A DNA stretch of 34,993 nt, from assembly GCA_020348385.1 (NCBI GenBank), contig CP070750.1, positions 3,806,653-3,841,645 of the forward strand. Reading direction: 5' to 3'. The notes beneath the pieces are model-generated. The model made no database searches. It had not been told where the DNA came from and saw nothing but the letters and a program-made list of their open reading frames with translations. The position numbers and the translations under genes are program-made. Within the stretch, counting starts at the first letter, position 1; each line of letters starts with the position of its first letter. This stretch comes from Candidatus Aminicenantota bacterium (lineage in GTDB: Bacteria; Acidobacteriota; Aminicenantia; Aminicenantales; Aminicenantaceae). Positions 22,902 to 30,228 of the stretch are shown here, one piece after another.

Positions 22902-25838
22902 TTACCTCCTCTTCGGTAATTGTTGCCGCCCCTCTGACGGTCTTTTGGCCTTCTGCCTTACTTGCGGTGGGAGTTCATTGAACCAAGGTAGCTCATTGGC
23001 CTTCTGTTCCTCAGCCTCAGAAATTTCGAAAAGCCGAATAGCTTCCTCGAGGTCTACAGACATAGTAGTACGTCCTCTATAGACGACTGAGAAGAGCTTG
23101 ATTTGTGGTAATCGATTCTGGAGGGATACAATCCAGAGCGGTTCGATATAGAGCAAGTCCCCTGCCACAGGTACTAGGATGGTGTGTCCGCGGACGACCT
23201 CAGAGCCATGTCTTACCCAGAGGGTGATCTGCTGGTTTACCTGGGCGTCGTTATCGATGCTCGTGTCGGCCTGCTCCGGGCCCCCGATGAAGGTACCCTG
23301 GGGAACCCTGAGGTTGAGAAGCTTGCCATAATTCCCCGGATCTTGTAGTGCGATCACAAGGGAACGAAGGTTGCGAGCCCCTTCCGGAGTGTAGGGCATC
23401 ATCATCACGAATTGGAGCTCACCCGGCTCTCCGATATCGGTCCCTGGGGGAAGATCGGCCGGGTCCACCAAGATGTTATAACCTTCATACGAGAAAGTCA
23501 TTTGATCTCCGGTGCCGAATTCGGTCAGTCCGGCACCGAGGGAGCCGAGGACTTCATCGGCATCGTCCCAGAGATCTTCCACGTTGTAAAACTCGATCGG
23601 GTGCTGCTGGTGGTACCGTTTGTAGATATCGTCGAACTGAATATGGAACCACTGCAACGGATAGGTCAGTTGTGCTCGGACACTTTCTGGCATAACGGAA
23701 ATCGGTTCGAACAAACCGGGATAAATCCTGTCCCAAGTATCGATGATAGGATCTTCGGCGATTTTGTAAAAGTGCACTTCTCCCGTATAGGCGTCAACGC
23801 AAATCTTCACCGAGTCCTCTGCGTAGTTGATGATCCTTTCCGGATACTTTTCAACGGCGCGTTCATCGGCCTTGTCACCGAACACCTCACGGAACGCGTA
23901 GGGATAATGTTTTGTTGTCGTCAAAGCATTGACCATCCATAGGATCTTTTTATCCGCAATAAAGGCGTATGGATTTGTGTCCAGGAATAAGAAAGGCGTG
24001 ATCCGCTTGATTCTTTGCATCGGCGTCCTGTAGATATGGACTCGGGTCCGGTCATGATCGATGAAGTCTGTGAACAAAAATTCCGGAATATCCATGGTGT
24101 CCAACGCAAAAATCAAGCGTTTGAAAAAAGAGTTGACGGGGATGCCGCTTTCCACCTCGGGAGAGTAAACGTTTTCCTTCCGAAATTGATCTGTTGCATG
24201 GTCAAATTCCTTCAGATAACGGATGTCGGTCAGGATATAATCGTCCTTTGTGCCTTCGCCAAAATAAATCCGAGATTCCGTCTCGAATTGAGATAAGGAT
24301 GTCTCAGGCGGGACACTGTGCAGGATATAAACCGGACCTCCTTCCTGATTCACTTGATTGACAGGGCTCATCACGAGTCCGAGGCCGTGTGTGTACATTA
24401 GGGCAGCGCTTCCCCAGTGCCTCAGCCATGCTTTGGGCCCTCGTAAACCCCGAGAGGGAAGTTCGCGGACCGCACTTGCGTACATCCGCTTTTCTCCATC
24501 GATGGTGTAACGCACACCATCCACAGAGATGAATTTGTAGTAAGGGCGAAGCTGTTGCTCCTGTTCGTAAAGCTCCAACACCGGACCGTAGACCATTGTG
24601 GTTCCTGCGGCCTGAACCCTTTCGAAATGCTGAATGTCAGGAGGCTCTTCCAAATAACTGACCCATGTTGGTAGAATGGGCGCATTCTGCACGGATTTGC
24701 TTGTAAGTAAACTTTCCGCTGGAATAGGTTCTTGGGGCGGTTTCCATTCGACGGTTTTGATGTTGTCAAGCCGGTAACCTTTTAAAGTTGCAGAAATGTG
24801 GCGCTCGATATAGGGAATCTGAATAGTAGGCTCGTTCGGAGCTACGATAAGATGATTTTTGAGAACGACGCCCAGGAAAAAGGCAAGATCCACAGCCAGC
24901 AACCCGAGCACGATCCGGCCCGGCACTCGTAATGAAAAACGCCACTTTGGCAAATCGCCCTCATCCGAACCGACAGGTTGTGCGGTTTTTCTGGCTGCTT
25001 TCATCAAAAAGAATAGGGTGATGCCTACGGTAACCAGTATCCCCAGCTCTAGCAAAACGGAAACATGGATCATATTCAGTATGGAAAAAAAGCCTCTGAT
25101 GTCCAGATATTCCGCACCCATTCGGACTCCTGATGCCTCGTTGTTCTTAAACAACAGGCCATACCTGCTGAGAAACGTTCTTGCAGTCAGAGATAGGCCA
25201 AAAATGAGTAGGTACAGGTTCAAAATATTTGTGATCATAAGGCCAATTTTTTGGAGAGGACGAATTTCGCCTCGTTGGAAGATTCCTTGTGATCTGAGCT
25301 GGTGATTCCGTGCAAATATTGCGGCCGCTGCCCCTATTGCTACCAGGACGGTTAGGAAAGTCAGGGAAATCCGGATTGCTGGCAAAGTGAAGGCGTAAAA
25401 ACTTATGTCATTTCCAAAGACAGGATCTTTTTCTCCAAAGGAGACGGCTTTCAAAGCCAACAGATACTTCTGGTATGAAAGGGTGAGGAGCCATCCTGCA
25501 AAAATGCCGACCCATAGGCCGATTTGAAATCCAGCCCTCCGGAATATCGGAGTGGTGGCGAATGCTCGGAAAGGGAGGTAGATGACGAAAGTGAACAATA
25601 AAAGGCTCACGGCAAAAAGGATAACGTGGATTGTGAAGTTGGTCCAAAACACATTTTGCTGTCCGAGGTGTTTCAGAAACCAGTAATCCACGATAATTTT
25701 GGGGACGGCCCGCAGAATAATCAGGAGGAACGCGACATTGACCCAAAATGATAGGGACCGCCACATTTGGGAGGGGCGAAGGATTTTCGGGAAAAAGGGA
25801 GGGCTGTGAAGAAATTCGCTGTCAATGTCCTGATTCAT
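22902..25838 (-). CDS. UPF0182 (COG1615) large membrane protein, copy A
   Basis: This 978-residue protein has the same plan as copy B. Seven TMs fall within about residues 25-330 and a large extracytoplasmic domain follows to about 930, with FGNDISFYAFTLP, YIERHISATLKGYRLDNI, GYNILVDPADLPPG and GDLLYIEPLWIVSLQNRLPQ. It ends in a basic tail rich in Lys, Arg and Gln, absent from copy B. ATG 25838 is favoured because GGAG lies 6 nt upstream; a longer frame would begin at TTG 25892 with no ribosome site. The gene is first of a three-gene block with the flippase-like gene and copy B. The amphi-Trp repeat genes lie upstream on the same strand, separated by 147 nt with two hairpins. Biochemical role unknown. 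Confidence 0.9.
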   Translation of the reverse strand: MNQDIDSEFLHSPPFFPKILRPSQMWRSLSFWVNVAFLLIILRAVPKIIVDYWFLKHLGQQNVFWTNFTIHVILFAVSLLLFTFVIYLPFRAFATTPIFRRAGFQIGLWVGIFAGWLLTLSYQKYLLALKAVSFGEKDPVFGNDISFYAFTLPAIRISLTFLTVLVAIGAAAAIFARNHQLRSQGIFQRGEIRPLQKIGLMITNILNLYLLIFGLSLTARTFLSRYGLLFKNNEASGVRMGAEYLDIRGFFSILNMIHVSVLLELGILVTVGITLFFLMKAARKTAQPVGSDEGDLPKWRFSLRVPGRIVLGLLAVDLAFFLGVVLKNHLIVAPNEPTIQIPYIERHISATLKGYRLDNIKTVEWKPPQEPIPAESLLTSKSVQNAPILPTWVSYLEEPPDIQHFERVQAAGTTMVYGPVLELYEQEQQLRPYYKFISVDGVRYTIDGEKRMYASAVRELPSRGLRGPKAWLRHWGSAALMYTHGLGLVMSPVNQVNQEGGPVYILHSVPPETSLSQFETESRIYFGEGTKDDYILTDIRYLKEFDHATDQFRKENVYSPEVESGIPVNSFFKRLIFALDTMDIPEFLFTDFIDHDRTRVHIYRTPMQRIKRITPFLFLDTNPYAFIADKKILWMVNALTTTKHYPYAFREVFGDKADERAVEKYPERIINYAEDSVKICVDAYTGEVHFYKIAEDPIIDTWDRIYPGLFEPISVMPESVRAQLTYPLQWFHIQFDDIYKRYHQQHPIEFYNVEDLWDDADEVLGSLGAGLTEFGTGDQMTFSYEGYNILVDPADLPPGTDIGEPGELQFVMMMPYTPEGARNLRSLVIALQDPGNYGKLLNLRVPQGTFIGGPEQADTSIDNDAQVNQQITLWVRHGSEVVRGHTILVPVAGDLLYIEPLWIVSLQNRLPQIKLFSVVYRGRTTMSVDLEEAIRLFEISEAEEQKANELPWFNELPPQVRQKAKRPSEGRQQLPKRR

Positions 25839-25856
25839 TCCGCACTCCAATCTTTG

Positions 25857-25872
25857 GCTGGAGTTATCCAGC
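25857..25872. repeat. 6-bp hairpin in the leader of UPF0182 copy A
   Basis: GCTGGA (25857-25862) and TCCAGC (25867-25872) pair perfectly around GTTA, about 20 nt upstream of the ATG on the - strand. It could shape the leader RNA; it is too close to the start to be a terminator. Confidence 0.4.
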
Positions 25873-25898
25873 GCATTAAAAGCATTCTGCAAACATCC

Positions 25899-25941
25899 GA
25901 TGCATCAATGAGTGGAGGATCTATTCATCCACTGATGTATC
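25899..25941. repeat. Long imperfect hairpin between the amphi-Trp and UPF0182 genes
   Basis: GATGCATCA (25899-25907) pairs with GATGTATC (25934-25941), and AGTGGA (25911-25916) pairs with TCCACT (25928-25933). This gives about 14 pairs with a 3-nt bulge and an 11-nt loop. No U-run follows on the - strand, so it is not a standard terminator. It could be an mRNA processing or stability element, or an operator. Confidence 0.5.
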
Positions 25942-25985
25942 GAGATGGCTGCCTTGAAGCAGAAATTTATTCCTTAAATCCGTGG

Positions 25986-27068
25986 CTACTCCTTTTTTGT
26001 GGGCTCTGTGTAGCCCAGTCCGATCTCAAAGCCTCTATCATTGGCGCTGATTTCGTAGGTGGCAAATTTTTTGACTTTGAACTCGGTTTCCCCAAGCTTA
26101 AAGGTCCCTGTTTCCAGGATTTCGGTCCCTATGCGTTGCAGCAGCGCACCGACTCTTTTCATCGGCTTGTCGAAAAACTCTTCCGAGTATCTAGGCCCTT
26201 CTTGTTGTCTCTGCGGACGCACAATTCCGAACTGAATGCCGACCCGGATTCGATGAGCCGAGCCGTCCATGGCGATCAAATGCGAAAGACTGCACGAGAT
26301 ATTCTCCCCTGCCTCGAGATCCTGGTCACCCAAGCGAATTCGCCCATCCTTAAGATTGCCACTCAGGGTATCGAAGAGTTTGACAATGGCCTCTTGATCT
26401 GTGTCGGTCATTTCTTTTTTGGCTAGCTCCTTAAACCGGCCACTCTCTTCTGATCTCATCGCTTTTATGTCTTCTGCTTCGTCCTGTGGGACCGGAAAAT
26501 CCTTATCTCCGAACATCACATCAACATTGAGAGTGTAAGATGATCCTCTGCGTCCCGATAAAGTTTGTGTCAAATGCTGCACCACTTTTGCTTTTCCTTC
26601 AAAAGCCACGCTGTGATCGTCTATGACGAAGGCGCCTTTGCTGGCAAGGGTTTTTCCGAGCTTGGCCAGAACCTCGGCCAATTCTGGCGGTGTTCCCATT
26701 ATTCTACCGCGTTGGTAGGAGATATAGGTTGTCCCTTTTGGGGGGACTCCTTTCCGACCGGAGGAGAGCTCGAGGCCGATCGATGTGCCTTCTAGTCTTT
26801 GTGAAGGGCTGACGTGTAATTCGAGGCCGCCGAAGTCAGTGACTGGGTAAGAATCCCCACCGATAGTGATTTGACCTTCTTGTTGGATCTCCTTGCCTAT
26901 CCGCTCGAGCAGTTTCCCAAAATCCTTCATTGCGATGTGGTCTGTTTCAAGATGATACGACGGTCCCCTGGGCTGCTGTGCCTGTTGCCCGCTCACTCCG
27001 ATCGTTCGAAATCCAAGGATCAGGAAGAGCGGGATACAAAGCAAGACAAGAACATAAATCTTTTTCAT
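25986..27068 (-). CDS. Exported protein with four amphi-Trp-like repeats, copy 2
   Basis: This 360-residue protein starts with a hydrophobic signal or anchor (IYVLVLLCIPLFLILGF) and then about four tandem units of 70-85 residues. Each has an amphipathic helix, a short beta element and a final strand. Examples are FGKLLERIGKEIQQEGQITI (about 50), LAEVLAKLGKTLASKGAFVI (about 125), IVKLFDTLSGNLKDGRIRLG (about 225) and VGALLQRIGTEILETGTFKL (about 310). The pattern fits the amphi-Trp domain, whose molecular role is poorly known; my assignment is by pattern only. ATG 27068 has GGGAGG 5 nt upstream, and a preceding TTG codon is not needed. It is a paralogue of the gene at 27212-28279. Confidence 0.72.
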   Translation of the reverse strand: MKKIYVLVLLCIPLFLILGFRTIGVSGQQAQQPRGPSYHLETDHIAMKDFGKLLERIGKEIQQEGQITIGGDSYPVTDFGGLELHVSPSQRLEGTSIGLELSSGRKGVPPKGTTYISYQRGRIMGTPPELAEVLAKLGKTLASKGAFVIDDHSVAFEGKAKVVQHLTQTLSGRRGSSYTLNVDVMFGDKDFPVPQDEAEDIKAMRSEESGRFKELAKKEMTDTDQEAIVKLFDTLSGNLKDGRIRLGDQDLEAGENISCSLSHLIAMDGSAHRIRVGIQFGIVRPQRQQEGPRYSEEFFDKPMKRVGALLQRIGTEILETGTFKLGETEFKVKKFATYEISANDRGFEIGLGYTEPTKKE

Positions 27069-27168
27069 CAAAACCTCCCATAAAAGTTTAAAAATTTATG
27101 TAAAAGCTTTAAGCGCTTTTTAGCCTAATGAATATAGCCACCTCCTTTGTTTTGTTATGTGTCTATTG

Positions 27169-27187
27169 GTCCTCCTTAAATGAGGAC
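27169..27187. repeat. 6-bp hairpin containing an orphan Shine-Dalgarno sequence
   Basis: On the - strand GTCCTC (27187-27182) pairs with GAGGAC (27174-27169) around ATTTAAG. The right arm lies inside AAGGAGG (27177-27171), which precedes no usable frame. It lies between the two amphi-Trp genes. A second unused AAAGGAGG is at 27148-27141. Confidence 0.4.
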
Positions 27188-27211
27188 ATACAATGTCAAG
27201 AATTCCTCGAG

Positions 27212-28279
27212 TTATTTATCCTTTTGTGATTCGGTGTAGCTAAGCTCTATCGAGAAACCTCTTTCGCTTGCGCTAACTTCGTATGAGGCGAGTTCTTTGA
27301 TTTTAAACTCATTCTCCCCAAGCTTGAAGGTCCCGGCCTCCAAGATCTCGGTTCCCCAGCGCTTCATCAGCTCTCCGACTTTTTTCATCGGTTCATCGAA
27401 AAACTCTTTGTTATATCTCGGTCCGGTTGGCCGTTTCCTTGGGGGAGTCTCTCCGAAGCGGACTCCGACCCGGATGCGATGAGCTTTTTTGTCCGGGGTG
27501 GTCAAATGTGTCATGCCGAATTGAATGTTTTCCTTGACATCGAGGGCTGTATCACCCACCTTCACTTTGCCCGCTTTTAGATCACCACTCAGGGACTCGA
27601 ACATCTTGACAACCGCATCTTGGTCAACGCCTGTGGTTTCCTTTATGGCGAGCTCTTTGATCCAGCCGCGCTGTTCCAATTCAACGTCATCCACTTCATC
27701 TTGAGGAGTTGGAAAGCTTGTCTCCCCATATTTGACATCGAAATAGAAAGCGTATGGCGGTTGATTTCCACGCCCTCGAATGGCGTGTGTCAGACGTTGC
27801 TCGACTGTGGCTGTTCCTGTAAAAGCTACAGAGTAATCCTCCAACACAAAAGCGCCATCGCTTGCGAGAGTCTCTCCGACCTTGGCCACAGCTTCGGCTA
27901 ATTCTGTTGGTGTTCCGGCTTGGCTCCCTTCTGCGTATGCGACGAGGGTATTTGCCTGTCTGGGACTTTCCATGCCTGCAACGATCTGAAACTGCATTAT
28001 TGTTCCTCCTCGCATTTTCCTAACGCCCCATTCCAATCCTCCCTCACCGTCAAGGGCGTAGGATTCGCCACCTGCTGTGACTTGGCCTTTTTCCTGGATT
28101 TCCTTGCCTATCCGCTCGAGCAGCTTTCCCACTTCTGCCATCTCGATGGATTCCGATTCATAACCATACGACGGTCCCATGGCCTGCTGTGCCTGTTGAC
28201 CGCTCACTCCGAAAACACGGAATCCCAAAAACAGGCAGAGCGGAATAAGGAGCACAACGAGAACATATGCCTTTTTCAT
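27212..28279 (-). CDS. Exported protein with four amphi-Trp-like repeats, copy 1
   Basis: This 355-residue paralogue of the next gene aligns over its whole length. It has the same signal or anchor (AYVLVVLLIPLCLFLGF) and the same GVSGQQAQQ linker. Four helix-plus-strand repeats follow (for example VGKLLERIGKEIQEKGQVTA, LAEAVAKVGETLASDGAFVL, VVKMFESLSGDLKAGKVKVG and VGELMKRWGTEILEAGTFKL). Repeat 4 is closest to copy 2, and repeat 1 differs more after its helix. AAAGGAGG is spaced 6 nt from the ATG. The anti-sigma gene ends 73 nt upstream with no visible terminator, so it may be cotranscribed with the sigma operon. Location outside the cytoplasmic membrane is inferred; function is unknown. Confidence 0.72.
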   Translation of the reverse strand: MKKAYVLVVLLIPLCLFLGFRVFGVSGQQAQQAMGPSYGYESESIEMAEVGKLLERIGKEIQEKGQVTAGGESYALDGEGGLEWGVRKMRGGTIMQFQIVAGMESPRQANTLVAYAEGSQAGTPTELAEAVAKVGETLASDGAFVLEDYSVAFTGTATVEQRLTHAIRGRGNQPPYAFYFDVKYGETSFPTPQDEVDDVELEQRGWIKELAIKETTGVDQDAVVKMFESLSGDLKAGKVKVGDTALDVKENIQFGMTHLTTPDKKAHRIRVGVRFGETPPRKRPTGPRYNKEFFDEPMKKVGELMKRWGTEILEAGTFKLGENEFKIKELASYEVSASERGFSIELSYTESQKDK

Positions 28280-28352
28280 CCTAACCTCCTTTTACTTTGA
28301 CTTTATATTTAATTTCGATATATCCCAGACATACAGTGCGGATATACCAATC

Positions 28353-29345
28353 TTATTCGGGATGTCCACGATTTGGGCTTTCCGTGCTGCTTATGGATTG
28401 AACGATCTCCATCAATCGGGACATGTCTTTTCCACCGATCAACACAAAAGATAGCTTGCCGTCGCTCCAGGAGAGAATTGTTCCTTTGCTTTGCTTGTCA
28501 AATTCCGCATCGGTTCCTGATCTGCTGTAGACAGCAAATTCCCTGAAATCCTGCGCAACAAGCCCCTCTTGGCTGTCCGATGGCTGTTCGAATAGCGAAA
28601 TAGTTTCCATGCCCATAGCATAGAGCAAATGAAGGCAATGGTAATCTTCGATCTTCCTGATGCTTTCCAGAATATAATCATGGGGAAGTTGCGGTGGTAT
28701 CACCGGGTCGAAATCAACGGCATTCTTGATTTGCGAAAGTTCCAAGGGTTGTCCCTTAGTGATTGCTGGAGCCTTGGGTAACTGGATGTTATTCCTGACA
28801 AGCGGGCCTTTGAAAATAATGCCTGGCCTCGAGAATTTAGGGTGATCCTCCATGAATTCAAAATAAATGATGTTATCTCGGCCTACATACATCCGGGTTG
28901 CCGGACGTGATTGCAGTTCTGCGGAGACCGATTGAATAACGGCTCCCTGGTGTTCCTTCAAGTAAAAATTGAGAGGGGCCAAATTTTCACTCGCCTTCGG
29001 AGCGGGTTTTTGGAGCAAATTGCTTATCAACAGCGTCAAAATCACAATCGTCGCTACCTGCGCAAATCGAATGGCCACCCGTTTTCCGTAGGAATACATG
29101 AAAATCCGGTTCCAGGCCGAGTCAGGCTTTGTCAATCGGACCTTCAACTTCTCATACATCATCGGCGAGGGCTCGCGGTCTCTCCAAGACTGAAGCACTC
29201 CAGCCAACTTTTCGAGCTGCCGGAGAACCTCTGAACATTCCTGGCACTTGCCCAGGTGATGCTGTATCTCGTTTCTTTGTGTTTCGTCAACATCACCGCA
29301 AAGAAAGGCCTCCAATTCTTTTCGGATGTTTTCACATGGACTCAT
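28353..29345 (-). CDS. Zinc-finger anti-sigma factor with one TM and an extracytoplasmic sensor domain
   Basis: The 330-residue protein has an N-terminal zinc-binding anti-sigma (ZAS) domain at about 1-45: Cys4 and the signature His30-x3-Cys34-x2-Cys37 (HLGKCQEC). One TM follows at about 91-111 (AIRFAQVATIVILTLLISNL). An extracytoplasmic domain of about 210 residues ends with YAMGMETISLFEQ and GKLSFVLIGGKDMSRLMEIV, a pattern seen in RseB/MucB-like or DUF4367-like sensor domains. Such proteins hold their ECF sigma factor at the membrane until an envelope signal releases it. The ATG directly follows the sigma gene's TGA, with TAGGAG inside the sigma gene, so translation is coupled. This pairing with the sigma factor supports the call. 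Confidence 0.9.
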   Translation of the reverse strand: MSPCENIRKELEAFLCGDVDETQRNEIQHHLGKCQECSEVLRQLEKLAGVLQSWRDREPSPMMYEKLKVRLTKPDSAWNRIFMYSYGKRVAIRFAQVATIVILTLLISNLLQKPAPKASENLAPLNFYLKEHQGAVIQSVSAELQSRPATRMYVGRDNIIYFEFMEDHPKFSRPGIIFKGPLVRNNIQLPKAPAITKGQPLELSQIKNAVDFDPVIPPQLPHDYILESIRKIEDYHCLHLLYAMGMETISLFEQPSDSQEGLVAQDFREFAVYSRSGTDAEFDKQSKGTILSWSDGKLSFVLIGGKDMSRLMEIVQSISSTESPNRGHPE

Positions 29346-30011
29346 TCAATCTCCTAGGTATTTTGCCAAAGATTTTCGGAGCCTCTCATGGGCTCTATGA
29401 TTGTGTGATTTAACCGTTCCAATCGGGCATCCAATGATATCGGCTATTTCTGAGCACTTGAGACCTTGGTATTCCCTCAGTATAACAACAAGTTTTTCCT
29501 CTTCGGGTAAACGGGAAATCTCTTCTTTCACAAAGGATTCTAGCTCTGCTGTCTCCACTTGCTTTTCGAGATCAGCCGAGGGATTCGGAATGAAATCCTG
29601 AAGAGCTGCTTCTTCATTCTGTCGAGAGGAAACTTGGGAATCCAGAGATCGATGCGATCGGTGCTTCATCCTCCTCTTTCTGTCTTGGCATAGGTTGACG
29701 GCTATTTGGTAGAGCCATGTTTTAAACCGCGCAGTTGGCTCATAGTTAGTTTTTGCGCGCACCAGCCTGTAAAATGCCTCTTGGCATAAACTCTCAGCCT
29801 CGGCAGCGTTCACCACCATGCGATACAAGAAATTGAAAAGTGGCTTCTCATACCTGCGATAAAGGATCTCGAAAGACCTCTCATCTCCATTGCGAAAACC
29901 TAGCATCAACTCTTCGTCCGATCCCCTTAACGGTCCATTCTGCTTTGGTCTAGCCCATACTTCTTTTAACGCGTGAGACTTCGATAGGTTGCAGAAAAAT
30001 TTCTTGCTCAT
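29346..30011 (-). CDS. ECF-type RNA polymerase sigma factor
   Basis: This 221-residue protein has sigma region 2 at about 48-115 (FEILYRRYEKPLFNFLYRMV, then EAESLCQEAFYRLV and FKTWLYQIAVNLC). Region 4 lies at about 165-215 (LPEEEKLVVILREYQGLKC, IADIIGCPIGTVKSHNHRAH). There is no region 1 or 3, as in extracytoplasmic-function sigma factors. ATG 30011 is my choice: TTG 30065 would add 18 residues but has no ribosome site, though a weak GGA before 30011 makes the start uncertain. The anti-sigma gene follows immediately. A sigma70-type promoter at 30116-30144 lies upstream. Targets may include the amphi-Trp and UPF0182 genes downstream; that is inference. Confidence 0.92.
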   Translation of the reverse strand: MSKKFFCNLSKSHALKEVWARPKQNGPLRGSDEELMLGFRNGDERSFEILYRRYEKPLFNFLYRMVVNAAEAESLCQEAFYRLVRAKTNYEPTARFKTWLYQIAVNLCQDRKRRMKHRSHRSLDSQVSSRQNEEAALQDFIPNPSADLEKQVETAELESFVKEEISRLPEEEKLVVILREYQGLKCSEIADIIGCPIGTVKSHNHRAHERLRKSLAKYLGD

Positions 30012-30084
30012 TGGGTAATCCAAATCATCGTCTGTTAGAATTGTGCCGTTTAAACAAGATGACAATTGGAATGTGGAATGATCA

Positions 30085-30168
30085 CTGTTTTTCCCTTACC
30101 CTCCAGCTGTGAGGAAGAATATCAGTTTGTAATTGGATAGTCAAATGGAATCTAGAATCTGTTTTTCC
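30085..30168. repeat. 10-bp direct repeat CTGTTTTTCC flanking the sigma promoter
   Basis: CTGTTTTTCC occurs at 30085-30094 and again at 30159-30168, 74 bp apart start to start (about seven helical turns). The sigma gene promoter lies between the copies. A regulator could bridge the copies, but the low complexity of the repeat makes chance possible. Confidence 0.4.
30116..30144 (-). promoter_or_regulatory. Sigma70-type promoter for the sigma/anti-sigma genes
   Basis: On the - strand TTGACT (30144-30139) and TATTCT (30121-30116) are 17 nt apart, facing the sigma factor gene. Transcription would start about 100 nt before ATG 30011. Confidence 0.55.
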
Positions 30169-30173
30169 TATTA

Positions 30174-30200
30174 TTGACAGGATTTTCGTCAAGTTATAAC
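30174..30200 (+). promoter_or_regulatory. Weak candidate promoter for the beta-propeller gene
   Basis: TTGACA (30174-30179) is followed by TATAAC (30195-30200) with only 15 nt between them, which is short. The -10 is part of GTTATAAC, a small palindrome. Confidence 0.3.
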
Positions 30201-30223
30201 CTTGTTGGCATCCCACAAGGAGG
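30200..30223 (+). promoter_or_regulatory. Leader hairpin overlapping the Shine-Dalgarno site of the beta-propeller gene
   Basis: CCTTGT (30200-30205) pairs with ACAAGG (30215-30220), and inside it GG (30207-30208) pairs with CC (30212-30213). The right arm contains the start of AAGGAGG (30217-30223), the ribosome site of the TTG start at 30229. The stem could hide the site and make translation conditional, but only part of the site is paired. Confidence 0.4.
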
Positions 30224-30228
30224 ATATT

